Part shown: one piece after another, positions 24,330-32,580 of the stretch | How positions within the stretch are numbered: position 1 is the first letter of the stretch | How the letters are laid out: every line of letters begins with the position of its first letter | Assembly: GCA_000381565.1 (NCBI GenBank) | Contig: KB906724.1 | Span: 3,060,674-3,124,673, forward strand | Reading direction: 5' to 3' | Length of the DNA: 64,000 bases | From: Oxalobacteraceae bacterium AB_14 | GTDB lineage: Bacteria; Pseudomonadota; Gammaproteobacteria; Burkholderiales; Burkholderiaceae_D | Position numbers and translations under genes: made by a program | The notes under the pieces: model-generated | What the model was told of the DNA's origin: nothing | Databases searched by the model: none | Seen by the model: only the letters and a program-made list of their open reading frames with translations

Positions 24330-26600
24330 ATGAAACCGACCATGTCTCCACTGGCGCTGGCGCTGCTTGCCGCCTTCTCCAACTTTGCCTGCGCGCAGGA
24401 CGCGCCGCTTCATCAACTGGGCACCGTGATCATCACCGGCAGCCGTCCGACGTCGCTGCCAACCCAGATCCCGACCACGATTGAAGGCATCGCCCAGGCC
24501 GAAATCGAACGCACCATCAACGCCACCGACGCCGAAGACGCGTTGAAATACCTTCCCAGCCTGCTGGTGCGCAAGCGCTACATTGGCGACTACAACCACG
24601 CCGTGCTGTCCACCCGCGCCTCCGGCACCGGCAACAGCGCGCGCTCGATGGTGTACGCCGACGGCATCCTGCTGTCCAACTACCTCGGCAACGGCGCCAG
24701 CTTCGCACCGCGCTGGGGCATGGTCAGCCCGGAGCAGATCGAACGGGTCGATGTGCTGTACGGCCCCTTCTCCGCAGCCTACGGCGGCAACTCGGTCGGC
24801 GCGGTGGTCGATTACGTGACGCGCATGCCGACCAAGTTCGAAGCCCACGCCAAGCTGACGCTGACGCACCAGCCCTTCGAGCTGTATAACACCAGCACCA
24901 GTTACCAGGGCAAGCAGGCCAGCATCTCGCTGGGCGACCGCCGCGGCGGCTGGTCGTGGTTTGTGGACGTCAACCGCACCGACAGCGAAGGCCAGCCGCT
25001 AACCTTTCCGAACAAGGCCCCCGGCGCCGGCAAGCCAGGCAGCGCGGGCATTGCGGTCACCGGCGCGGTCGCAGGCCTGGACCGCAACGACAAGGACTGG
25101 TTCATTCTCGGCACCGCCACCCAGTACCACACGGTGCAGGACCAGTTCAAAGGCAAGCTGGCCTACGATATCTCGCCGGCCCTGCGCGCCAGCTACACCT
25201 TCGGCGTGTGGCGCAACGACTCCGAAGGCCGTCCCGACAGCTATCTGCGCGATGCGGCGGGACGCCCGGTCTACAGCGGCGCGGTCAACATCGCCGGCCG
25301 CAGCTACACGCTGGCGCCGACGGATTTCAACCTGTCGAACGAAAATATCCAGCACCTGATGCACGGCCTGTCCGTCAAGTCCCACACCAGGGGCGTGTTC
25401 GACTGGGAAGTGGCGGCCAGCCTGTACGACTACGACAAGGACCAGCTGCGCGCCGCCACCGTCGCGATGCCGGCCGCGCTGGCCGGTGGCGCCGGCCGCA
25501 TCGTCAACCAGGGCGGCACCGGCTGGAACACCTTGTCCGCCAAGGGCGTATGGCGTCCGAACCCGGCGCACGTGGCGGAATTCGGCTATCAGCGCGAAGC
25601 CTATAAATTGTCCAGCATCGAGAACGCCGCCAGCAACTGGATCGATGGCGCGCCCGCCGACCGCAATGCCGCCTTCACCGGCAAGACCGAAACCAACAGC
25701 CTGTTCGCCCAGGACAGCTGGAAGTTCGCGCCGCGCTGGAAGACGGTGCTGGGCATGCGCTACGAGCGCTGGAGCGCCCATGACGGCGCCACCTCCAACC
25801 GCAGCGTGACGGCGCAGCATCCGGAACGCAGCGAAAACTACCTGTCGCCGAAAGCCGCGCTGGCATACCAGGCCAGCGACGACTGGGTGTTGAAAGCCTC
25901 GCTCGGCCGCGCAGTGCGCATGCCGACCGTGTCCGAGCTTTATCAGGGCGGCATCAACGCCGCCGGTGACCTGATCAACAACGACCCGAACCTGAAGCCG
26001 GAAAAATCGTGGACCACCGAACTGACGGCGGAGCGCAGGCTGGCCAACGGCTTGCTGCGCCTGACGGCCTTCGGCGAGCGCACCAAGGACTCGCTGTACT
26101 CGCAAGTCAATGTGCTGGCGGGATCGAACGTCAACACCATCCAGAACATCGACCGCATCAACACCAAGGGGCTGGAAGCGGCCTACACGGCGGACGACGT
26201 GTGGCTGCGCGGACTGGCGCTGAGTTCCAGCGTCACCTGGACCGATTCGAAGATCGTCCGCAACGACAAGTTCCCAGCCAGTGTGGGCAAGTGGCAGCCG
26301 CGCATTCCGGAGTGGCGCGCCACCGGCGTCGCCGCCTACGCCGTGAGCGACCAGCTCTCGCTGACACTGGCCGCGCGCTACAGCGGCAGCCAGTATTCGA
26401 CGCTCGACAACACGGACGTCAACGGCTTCGCCTACATGGGCGGCAGCAAATACTTCACGACCGACGTGCGGGCGCGCTACCGTATCAACCGCCAGTGGAG
26501 CGCGGCGATCGGCATCGATAACCTCAACAACTACAAGTACTGGAACTTCCACCCGTACCCGCAACGTACCTACGTGGCGGAATTGCAGTTCGATCTCTAA
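24330..26600 (+). CDS. TonB-dependent receptor, metal or metal-chelate type
   Basis: A 756-residue outer-membrane receptor with a signal peptide (MKPTMSPLALALLAAFSNFACAQ), a plug domain (about 30-155, with ...DALKYLPSLLVRKRYIGDYN..., VYADGILLSNYLG, IERVDVLYGPFSAAYGGNS) and a 22-strand-type barrel ending in the outer-membrane signal ELQFDL. It follows the DUF2946-type gene in what looks like one operon. In related genomes this pairing is typical of copper or other metal receptors, but the ligand here is inferred only from that context. An AGGA site precedes the ATG. A perfect hairpin follows the stop codon. Confidence 0.93.
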   Translation: MKPTMSPLALALLAAFSNFACAQDAPLHQLGTVIITGSRPTSLPTQIPTTIEGIAQAEIERTINATDAEDALKYLPSLLVRKRYIGDYNHAVLSTRASGTGNSARSMVYADGILLSNYLGNGASFAPRWGMVSPEQIERVDVLYGPFSAAYGGNSVGAVVDYVTRMPTKFEAHAKLTLTHQPFELYNTSTSYQGKQASISLGDRRGGWSWFVDVNRTDSEGQPLTFPNKAPGAGKPGSAGIAVTGAVAGLDRNDKDWFILGTATQYHTVQDQFKGKLAYDISPALRASYTFGVWRNDSEGRPDSYLRDAAGRPVYSGAVNIAGRSYTLAPTDFNLSNENIQHLMHGLSVKSHTRGVFDWEVAASLYDYDKDQLRAATVAMPAALAGGAGRIVNQGGTGWNTLSAKGVWRPNPAHVAEFGYQREAYKLSSIENAASNWIDGAPADRNAAFTGKTETNSLFAQDSWKFAPRWKTVLGMRYERWSAHDGATSNRSVTAQHPERSENYLSPKAALAYQASDDWVLKASLGRAVRMPTVSELYQGGINAAGDLINNDPNLKPEKSWTTELTAERRLANGLLRLTAFGERTKDSLYSQVNVLAGSNVNTIQNIDRINTKGLEAAYTADDVWLRGLALSSSVTWTDSKIVRNDKFPASVGKWQPRIPEWRATGVAAYAVSDQLSLTLAARYSGSQYSTLDNTDVNGFAYMGGSKYFTTDVRARYRINRQWSAAIGIDNLNNYKYWNFHPYPQRTYVAELQFDL

Positions 26601-26614
26601 GCCCGGCCACCGCA

Positions 26615-26640
26615 GGCGCAATCGTTTTCCCGATTGCGCC
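26615..26640 (+). terminator. Perfect hairpin after the receptor gene, terminator-like
   Basis: GGCGCAATCG (26615-26624) and CGATTGCGCC (26631-26640) form a perfect 10-bp stem with the loop TTTTCC, 14 bases after the receptor stop. There is no T-run after the stem. It ends five bases before the -35 of the flavohemoglobin promoter and probably insulates the two genes. Confidence 0.6.
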
Positions 26641-26644
26641 CGCC

Positions 26645-26677
26645 CTGACATTTAAACATTCATGTGATATACTGCTT
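26645..26677 (+). promoter_or_regulatory. Flavohemoglobin promoter with an overlapping NsrR-like operator
   Basis: CTGACA (26645-26650, five of six to the -35 consensus) and TATACT (26668-26673, five of six to the -10) are separated by 17 bases. A 23-bp site at 26655-26677 covers the -10. Compared with the NsrR palindrome (AAGATGYATTT, one base, then its complement) it matches eight of eleven positions in each half. NsrR is a nitric-oxide-sensing repressor known to control hmp in many proteobacteria, so derepression by NO is the likely control. Confidence 0.65.
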
Positions 26678-26705
26678 TACGTCGAAACCACACATGGACC
26701 GCAAA

Positions 26706-27887
26706 ATGCTCAGCACCGAACAAAAAGCCATCATCAGCGCCACCGTCCCTATCCTGGAACAAGGCGGCGAAGCCCTGACCCGCCACTTCTACCTGACGTT
26801 GTTCCGCGACTTCCCGCAAGTGAAGCCGATCTTCAACCAGGCCAACCAGGCGGACGGCAACCAGCAACGCGCACTGGCCAACGCGGTGCTGATGTACGCG
26901 AAGAATATCGACCGGCTGGAGCAACTGGGTCCGCTGGTATCGACCATCGTCAACAAGCACGTGTCGCTGCAAATCCAGCGCGATCACTATCCGATGGTGG
27001 GCGCCGCGCTGCTGAAGGCGATCCGCGAAGTGCTGGGCGCCGAGATCGCCACCGATGCCGTCATCGACGCATGGGGCGCGGCCTACGGCCAGTTGGCCGA
27101 CATCCTGGCCGGCGCGGAACAAAGCGTCTACGAGAAGAACGAGGCGGCGCAAGGCGGCTGGCGTGGCGCCCGCGCATTCAAGGTGGTCGCGAAGACCGTC
27201 GAAAGCGACGAAGTCACTTCCTTCGTCATGCAGCCGGCCGATGGCGGCAAGGTGGTGGCCCATACCCCAGGCCAGTACATCGGCCTGCTGATCGACGTGA
27301 ACGGCGAAGAGCAACGGCGTCAATACTCGCTGTCCGCCGCCAGCAACGGCAGCAGCTACCGCATCAGCGTCAAGCGCGAGCCGGGCGGCGCGGTGTCCAA
27401 CTTCCTGCACGACCATGTCAACGTCGGCGACAGCCTGAAACTGGTGCCGCCGTCGGGCGACTTCACACTGGCCGACAGCGACAAGCCGCTGGTGCTGATC
27501 AGCGGCGGCGTCGGCATCACGCCGACCCTGGCGATGCTGACGGCGGCGCTGGACACCGGACGCCCGATCCACTTCATCCACGCGGCCCGCAACGCCAGCG
27601 TGCACGCCTTCCGCGACCACATCGACACGCTGGCGGCGCAGCACCCGCAGCTGCAGCGCTTCTACTGCTACGAGGCGGCCAACGACAGCGGCCCGCAGCC
27701 GGACGCCACCGGCTATATCGACCAGCAGCGCCTGAACGCATGGCTGCCGGAGACGCGCGACATTGAAGCCTACTTCCTCGGCCCCACGCCGTTCATGAAG
27801 GCGATCAAGTCGCACCTGCTGGAGCTGGGCGTGCCGCAAGCCCAAACCTACTACGAGTTCTTCGGTCCCGCCGAAGCCCTGGCCTGA
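26706..27887 (+). CDS. hmp: Flavohemoglobin, nitric oxide dioxygenase
   Basis: A 393-residue two-domain enzyme that turns NO plus O2 into nitrate with NAD(P)H. The globin domain (1-140) has Tyr29 (B10), Gln53 and the proximal His85, at the same numbers as in E. coli Hmp when MLSTEQ is used as the start; the FAD domain (about 150-260) has RQYSLS, and the NAD domain has GGVGITPTLAML and the C-terminal YYEFFGP. An upstream ATG at 26694 (MDRKML) is possible but would shift this numbering. The promoter carries an NsrR-like site. The enzyme defends against nitrosative stress and fits the oxygen/NO-sensing genes downstream. Confidence 0.97.
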   Translation: MLSTEQKAIISATVPILEQGGEALTRHFYLTLFRDFPQVKPIFNQANQADGNQQRALANAVLMYAKNIDRLEQLGPLVSTIVNKHVSLQIQRDHYPMVGAALLKAIREVLGAEIATDAVIDAWGAAYGQLADILAGAEQSVYEKNEAAQGGWRGARAFKVVAKTVESDEVTSFVMQPADGGKVVAHTPGQYIGLLIDVNGEEQRRQYSLSAASNGSSYRISVKREPGGAVSNFLHDHVNVGDSLKLVPPSGDFTLADSDKPLVLISGGVGITPTLAMLTAALDTGRPIHFIHAARNASVHAFRDHIDTLAAQHPQLQRFYCYEAANDSGPQPDATGYIDQQRLNAWLPETRDIEAYFLGPTPFMKAIKSHLLELGVPQAQTYYEFFGPAEALA

Positions 27888-27910
27888 AGAGTTATGGAAG
27901 GAAGCTCCAT

Positions 27911-27930
27911 GCCCGCGATATACTGCGGGC
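27911..27930 (+). promoter_or_regulatory. -10 box inside a perfect dyad abutting the esterase start codon
   Basis: GCCCGC (27911-27916) and GCGGGC (27925-27930) form a perfect inverted repeat around TATACT (27919-27924); the next base is the A of ATG (27931). Six bases separate the hexamer from the ATG, which predicts transcription from the start codon itself. The layout copies the one before the helicase gene at 12213. Confidence 0.5.
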
Positions 27931-29106
27931 ATGGACAAGAAAAAATCGACACCGGTGCGGCGCCTTGCCGCATCGCTAGTCGCGCCACTGGTCGCCTGCT
28001 CGTTGCTGCTGAGCGCCTGCGCGCCGCTGACCGCGACCAAGGCCCCACCTGCGTCCATAGCGGGGCTGCGCTACATCGGCGAACAGCGCCTGCCGTGGCG
28101 CCAGCAGTTCCAGGGCACGATGGTCGGCGGCCTGTCCGGCATCGACTACGACGCCGCCAGCGGCGAATGGCTGATCATCAGCGACGACCGCTCGGCCAAC
28201 AACCCTGCCCGCTACTACCGCGCGCGCCTGGCCTACGACGAACACACGTTCAAGTCGGTCGAGCTGACCGGCGTATCGTTCCTGTTTCAGCCGGACGGCA
28301 GCACCTACCCTTCCAGGGAAGATTGCGCGATACGCGGCGGCGTTGTGCCGGACCTCGAAACCGTCCGCGCCGATCCGCAGGACGGCAGCATCTGGTATGC
28401 CAGCGAAGGCGATGTCGCCCTCGGCCTCGATCCCTTCGTGCGCCACGCAAGCCGGGACGGCCGCTTTCTCGCCGCGCTGCCGCTGCCGCCGGTATTCAGC
28501 GTCTCGGCCAGCCACGCCACCGGACCGCGCAACAACCTGAGTTTCGAGGGCATGAGCTTCGCGCCGGACGGCCGCTCGCTCTGGGTGTCGATGGAAGGCC
28601 CGATCTACCAGGACAGCGACGCGCCGACGCCCGAACACGGCGCAGTCAACCGCCTCACCCGGTTCGGCCGCGACGGCAAGGTGCTCGGGCAGTTCGCCTA
28701 TGCGCTCAGCGCTATTCCGGCCGCGCCGGGCAAGGGCAAATTCGCCGACAACGGCATTTCCGAAATCGTCGCCCTGAGCGACACCCGGCTGCTGGCGATG
28801 GAACGCTCCGGCGTGCAGGGCGCGGACGGCAAGTACAAGGACTACGTGCGCCTGTTCGAGGTCGACACGGACGGCGCGTCCGACATCGAGCATCTGCCGG
28901 CGCTGCAGGGCGCATCGTATCGGCTGGCGCAGAAACGCCTGGTACTCGATATCAACCAGTTGAACCTGCCCACCGTGGACAACCTGGAAGGCATGTCCTT
29001 CGGACCGCGGCTGGCCAACGGCCATGCCAGCCTGGTGCTGATCTCCGACGACAATTTCGGCAAGAACCAGGTCATCCAGCTGTTGCTGTTCGAAGTGATT
29101 CCATGA
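27931..29106 (+). CDS. Lipoprotein with a phytase-like esterase domain
   Basis: A 391-residue envelope protein with lipobox LSAC (Cys30) after the signal peptide. The body matches the phytase-like esterase domain: a beta-propeller pattern with GGLSGIDYDAASGEWLIISDDR, PDLETVRADPQDGSIWYASEG, NNLSFEGMSFAPDGRSLWVSME, and TVDNLEGMSFGPRLANGHASLVLISDDNFG. Many acidic residues near the propeller faces suggest calcium or metal binding. The natural substrate, a phosphate ester or carboxylic ester, is not known. The 3' end overlaps the convergent PAS-GGDEF-EAL gene by 35 bases. It has no Shine-Dalgarno sequence and seems leaderless. Confidence 0.87.
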   Translation: MDKKKSTPVRRLAASLVAPLVACSLLLSACAPLTATKAPPASIAGLRYIGEQRLPWRQQFQGTMVGGLSGIDYDAASGEWLIISDDRSANNPARYYRARLAYDEHTFKSVELTGVSFLFQPDGSTYPSREDCAIRGGVVPDLETVRADPQDGSIWYASEGDVALGLDPFVRHASRDGRFLAALPLPPVFSVSASHATGPRNNLSFEGMSFAPDGRSLWVSMEGPIYQDSDAPTPEHGAVNRLTRFGRDGKVLGQFAYALSAIPAAPGKGKFADNGISEIVALSDTRLLAMERSGVQGADGKYKDYVRLFEVDTDGASDIEHLPALQGASYRLAQKRLVLDINQLNLPTVDNLEGMSFGPRLANGHASLVLISDDNFGKNQVIQLLLFEVIP

Positions 29107-30829
29107 TCAAGGCCCGCAACTGCGGTTCGGGCACGGGACGGCTGTACAGATAACCCTGATAACGCCGGCAGCCCAGTTCCTCCAGCAGCACGCGCTGCGC
29201 CATGGTCTCGACGCCTTCCGCGATCACATCCAGTTGCAGGCTGCGCGCCATCGCGATGATGGTTCGCACGATCACCTGGTCGCTGCTGTCGCTGGCCAGG
29301 TCGCGCACAAAGGACTGGTCTATCTTCAGTTGGCTCAACGGCAGGCGCTTCAGGTATTGCAGCGACGAGTAGCCGGTGCCGAAATCGTCCAGCGAAAAGC
29401 GCACCCCGATCGCCTTCAATTGCTGCATGCAGGCGATGGTTTCCTCGATCTTTTCGAGCAGCACACCTTCGGTCAACTCCAGCTTCAGCAAGCGCGGATC
29501 GACGCCATGCCGCTCGAGCGCGGTGCGCACCTCCCTGCCAAAATCCGGTTGATGGAATTGCTGCACACTGACGTTGATCGCCAGGACCAGCTGCGCCATC
29601 CGCGGCGCCGATTGCCAGGCCGCGAGCTGCGCACACGCCGTCTCCAGCACCCAATGGCCGATCGACAGTATCAGCCCGGTCTCCTCCGCCAGCGGAATGA
29701 AGCTGGCCGGCGACACCGTCGTGCCATCGCCGCGTACCCAGCGTATCAGCGCCTCGGCGCCGCGCGCCTTGCCGTGCTGGTCGACCTGCACCTGGTAGTG
29801 CAACGCGAACTGGTGGAGCTCGACCGCCTGGCGCAGATCGTTCTCCATTTGCGCGCGCTCGCTGATGCGGTCCTGCATCTGCCGGTCGAAGAAGCGCATG
29901 CCGTTGCGGCCGGCCTGCTTGGCCTGGTACATGGCGATATCGGCCTGCATCAACAAGTCGTCCGGCAGCGGCGGTTCGCCGTTGTGGAACAAGGTCGCGC
30001 CGATGCTCGGCGTGCTGCGGCAGTGATGCTTGCCCAAGTCGTAAGGCCGGTTCAACGCCACCAGGATCTTGGCCCCCAGCGACTCGACTTCGGCAGCCGC
30101 CTCCAGCGCAGCGCTGCTTAGCCCCTCCACCAGCACCACGAATTCGTCGCCGCCAAGGCGCGCGACGGTGTCGCCTTTGCGCAGGGTCGATTGCAGACGA
30201 TCCGCCACCTGCGACAGCAGCATATCGCCGACATTGTGGCCCAGCGTGTCGTTCAGGACCTTGAAGTTATCCAGGTCGATGAACATCAATGCGCAGTAGC
30301 GGTCATGCTGGCTGCTTGCAGCCAGCACTTGCCGCAAGCGGTCCAGCAGCAGGCGGCGGTTGGGCAGGCGCGTGAGCGGATCGTAGAACGCCAGGCTGCG
30401 GATTTCATCGTTGGCGGCCTTGCTGAGCGTGATGTCGGTCAGCGCGGCAACGTAGTTGGTGATCTCGCCGCCGCCATCGCGCACGGCGGTGATGCTCAAG
30501 TGTTCAGGATAGACCTCGCCGTTCTTGCGGCGGTTCCAGATCTCCCCTTCCCAGATGCCGTCGCGCGCGATGGCGGCCCACATCACGGCGTAGAAGTCCG
30601 GCACATGGCGCCCGGAACTCAGTAGCCTGGGCGATTGTCCCACCACCTCTTCGCTGCTGTAGCCGGTGATGCGGACAAAGGCCCGGTTGACCTGCACGAT
30701 GCGGCCGCGCGCGTCGGTCACCATCATGCCCTGAGCCGCTTCGAATACGGTGGCGGCCAGGCGCAGCGCCGCATCGGGATCGGGATCGGCAACATACGCC
30801 GGCGCGCATGCGCTCAGGGAAGGTAACAT
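29072..30829 (-). CDS. PAS-GGDEF-EAL cyclic di-GMP protein (paralogue 1)
   Basis: A 585-residue cytoplasmic protein. PAS domain (about 25-130, ...VTDARGRIVQVNRAFVRITGYSSEEVVGQ), GGDEF (about 150-310) with intact GGDEF and an upstream I-site RKGD, then EAL (about 325-575) with EALIRW, ELTEGVLLE, DDFGTGYSS, LKIDQSF and IAEGVET. All catalytic residues of both domains are present, so it could make or break cyclic di-GMP. A close paralogue lies at 61152-63371. An AAGG site precedes the ATG. The shared intergenic region with fnr holds a perfect Fnr box centred 70 bases from this start, so expression is probably oxygen-controlled. Confidence 0.95.
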   Translation of the reverse strand: MLPSLSACAPAYVADPDPDAALRLAATVFEAAQGMMVTDARGRIVQVNRAFVRITGYSSEEVVGQSPRLLSSGRHVPDFYAVMWAAIARDGIWEGEIWNRRKNGEVYPEHLSITAVRDGGGEITNYVAALTDITLSKAANDEIRSLAFYDPLTRLPNRRLLLDRLRQVLAASSQHDRYCALMFIDLDNFKVLNDTLGHNVGDMLLSQVADRLQSTLRKGDTVARLGGDEFVVLVEGLSSAALEAAAEVESLGAKILVALNRPYDLGKHHCRSTPSIGATLFHNGEPPLPDDLLMQADIAMYQAKQAGRNGMRFFDRQMQDRISERAQMENDLRQAVELHQFALHYQVQVDQHGKARGAEALIRWVRGDGTTVSPASFIPLAEETGLILSIGHWVLETACAQLAAWQSAPRMAQLVLAINVSVQQFHQPDFGREVRTALERHGVDPRLLKLELTEGVLLEKIEETIACMQQLKAIGVRFSLDDFGTGYSSLQYLKRLPLSQLKIDQSFVRDLASDSSDQVIVRTIIAMARSLQLDVIAEGVETMAQRVLLEELGCRRYQGYLYSRPVPEPQLRALIMESLRTATAG

Positions 30830-30891
30830 GTAGAACCTTAGTTACAAAAAATAGAATAAGCAAAGGCTACTGATCATCAACAAGAAAATAA

Positions 30892-30905
30892 TTGATCCAG
30901 ATCAA
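30892..30905. promoter_or_regulatory. Perfect Fnr box between divergent PAS-GGDEF-EAL and fnr genes
   Basis: TTGATCCAGATCAA fits TTGAT-N4-ATCAA exactly. Its centre (30898.5) is almost equidistant from the two start codons. With the box at -41.5 (class II), the expected -10 positions hold TACCAT (30928-30933) for the rightward gene and TAGCCT (30864-30869, minus strand) for the leftward gene, the second being a weak match. Confidence 0.85.
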
Positions 30906-30967
30906 AGAAATTGCAGTTCCAGCTCACTACCATGATCTAATCGTCCAGAAGATAAGAGTAAAAAATC

Positions 30968-31687
30968 ATGAATATCTCCATCGAACGCAACAATTGCGCC
31001 GAGTGCGAGCATCGCATGACGTGCGTTGGCGCAGCCGCCGGCAATCAGGATGCCAGCCAGCGCATACGCATCGCCCGCCACGACATCCTGTACCAGGCCG
31101 GCGATGCGGTCAGCGATCAAATTTTCAAAATCCGCTCCGGCAGCTTCAAGGTGTTGCGCGCCGCATCGCAACAGCCGGCGCAGATTATCGGCTTCGCGCT
31201 GGCGCCGGATTTCCTCGGCCTCGATGCAATGGACCGCGAGCGGCATGCCAACACCGTCATTGCGCTGGAGGACAGCGAGGCTTGCAGCATCAACTGGAAC
31301 CGGCACGCCTTTGAAGGCCGCCGGCGCCCGGTGATGCGCGCCAGTCTGCACGCACTGCTCAGCCGCGAGATCCGCCGCGAACAGCGCGCCACCCTCATGC
31401 TGCGCAATACCCAGGCCGAGCAACGCATGGCCGATCTGCTGCTGTCGCTGTCGCAGCGCCGCGTCGAGTTCGGCCACGTGGCAGAGCAGTTCCGGCTGCC
31501 GATGTCGCGCTGCGATATCGCCAGCTACCTCGGCGTGACGGCCGAATGCGTCAGCCGCCTGCTGCTGCTGTTCCGGCAGCGCGCACTGTTCGAGCTGCGG
31601 CGCAGGGACATCAAGCTGCTGGACCTGTCGGCGCTGCACCGCATGGCAATCGGCAGCGCGCCGGAATCGGCAATGGTGGCGTCATGA
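30968..31687 (+). CDS. fnr: Fnr-type oxygen-sensing transcription factor
   Basis: A 239-residue Crp/Fnr regulator. Cys10, Cys13 and Cys19 have the C-x2-C-x5-C spacing of E. coli FNR and Cys106 (EDSEACSI) supplies the fourth ligand, so an oxygen-labile 4Fe-4S cluster is expected. A cyclic-nucleotide-like beta-roll (about 35-115), a dimer helix and a C-terminal winged helix follow. The recognition helix GVTAECVSRLL keeps the Glu, Ser and Arg (E-x-x-S-R) that read TTGAT half sites. A matching box lies in its own promoter (30892-30905), implying self-control. Its ATGA overlap with the next gene couples two regulators of the same family. Confidence 0.95.
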   Translation: MNISIERNNCAECEHRMTCVGAAAGNQDASQRIRIARHDILYQAGDAVSDQIFKIRSGSFKVLRAASQQPAQIIGFALAPDFLGLDAMDRERHANTVIALEDSEACSINWNRHAFEGRRRPVMRASLHALLSREIRREQRATLMLRNTQAEQRMADLLLSLSQRRVEFGHVAEQFRLPMSRCDIASYLGVTAECVSRLLLLFRQRALFELRRRDIKLLDLSALHRMAIGSAPESAMVAS

Positions 31688-32349
31688 CCGAGCTGGAACT
31701 GGCCCAATGCCAGCTTGGCAGCCAGGTGAAACTGGCACGTGCTGAGCACCTGTTCCAGATGGGCGCCGAAGCCGACGGCGAACTGTATTTTGTCCGCAGC
31801 GGTCACTTGAAGATCTACCAGCCCTGCGACGACGGCGTGCAGCGCATCATCGACTTCACGCGTCCAGGCGACTGGCTGGGCGTCGATACGATAGGCGAAC
31901 AATATCGGCACGCGTCCGCCCAGGCATTGACGGACTGCCAGGTGGATGTGGTGCAGTACCGCCAACTGGCCGAGTTGATGGACGAAGAGCCGTACAGCTG
32001 CGACCTGTTCAGCGCGATGCTGAGCCGCGAGATCGACCGCCAGCAGCTGGCCGCCGCCATCCTGCGCAGCGCCGGCGCCTGCCAGCGCATCGTGATGTTC
32101 CTGCTGCAGCGCGCCGGACCGGCGCCGCAAGCGCCGATGCTGGAAACCCATGCACCGCTGCCGATGTCGCGCCAGGACATCAGCGACTACCTGGGCCTGA
32201 CGCCGGCCACCGTCAGCCGCACGCTCAGCTCACTCAAGCGCAACGGCTGGATATCGCTGGGGCAGCGCGGGTTTGTGGTGCAATCCCGCGCCGCGCTGGA
32301 GCGCCTGGCGGCCGGGGCGCCGTTGGCCATCGCGCCCCAAGCCGCCTGA
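31684..32349 (+). CDS. Second Crp/Fnr-family regulator, without the N-terminal cluster cysteines
   Basis: A 221-residue regulator translated from an ATG overlapping the fnr stop codon. It has the cyclic-nucleotide-like sensor domain (about 15-125) and a winged helix with DISDYLGLTPATVSRTL. The Cys-x2-Cys-x5-Cys motif is absent, and the recognition helix has Ala in place of the Glu that Fnr uses to read the TTGAT half site, so its DNA target should differ. Candidates by family are heme- or NO-responsive (Dnr/Nnr-like) or redox regulators, but no ligand site can be named. Its 3' end is seven bases from the convergent tautomerase gene. Confidence 0.9.
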   Translation: MTELELAQCQLGSQVKLARAEHLFQMGAEADGELYFVRSGHLKIYQPCDDGVQRIIDFTRPGDWLGVDTIGEQYRHASAQALTDCQVDVVQYRQLAELMDEEPYSCDLFSAMLSREIDRQQLAAAILRSAGACQRIVMFLLQRAGPAPQAPMLETHAPLPMSRQDISDYLGLTPATVSRTLSSLKRNGWISLGQRGFVVQSRAALERLAAGAPLAIAPQAA

Positions 32350-32356
32350 CGCGGCC

Positions 32357-32569
32357 TCACACCGCCGATTTGGGCCGGCGCCTGCGGGTGGTGATGCTCT
32401 CGCGGTTCAAGCCCCAGTTGTCGGTCTCCACCTCGTCGATGATGACGAAAGTGGTTGCCGGGTCCTTTTCCAGCACGCGCGTCAGCAGGTCCGTGACGCC
32501 TTCGATCAGCTCCAGCTTCTGCGCTGCGGTGACGCCTTCTTTGGTCACGCGGATGTTCACGTATGGCAT
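32357..32569 (-). CDS. 4-oxalocrotonate tautomerase-family protein
   Basis: A 70-residue protein that begins Met-Pro (MPYVNIRVTKEGVT); removal of Met exposes the catalytic Pro1 of the tautomerase superfamily, which acts as a general base on keto-enol substrates. The tail DNWGLNRESITTRRR matches the short subfamily. It is 11 bases downstream of the SDR gene on the same strand, with a GGAG ribosome site. Substrate unknown; the pairing with an SDR suggests detoxification of a small carbonyl or an aromatic breakdown product (inference). Confidence 0.9.
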   Translation of the reverse strand: MPYVNIRVTKEGVTAAQKLELIEGVTDLLTRVLEKDPATTFVIIDEVETDNWGLNRESITTRRRRPKSAV

Positions 32570-32580
32570 GGCGCGGCTCC

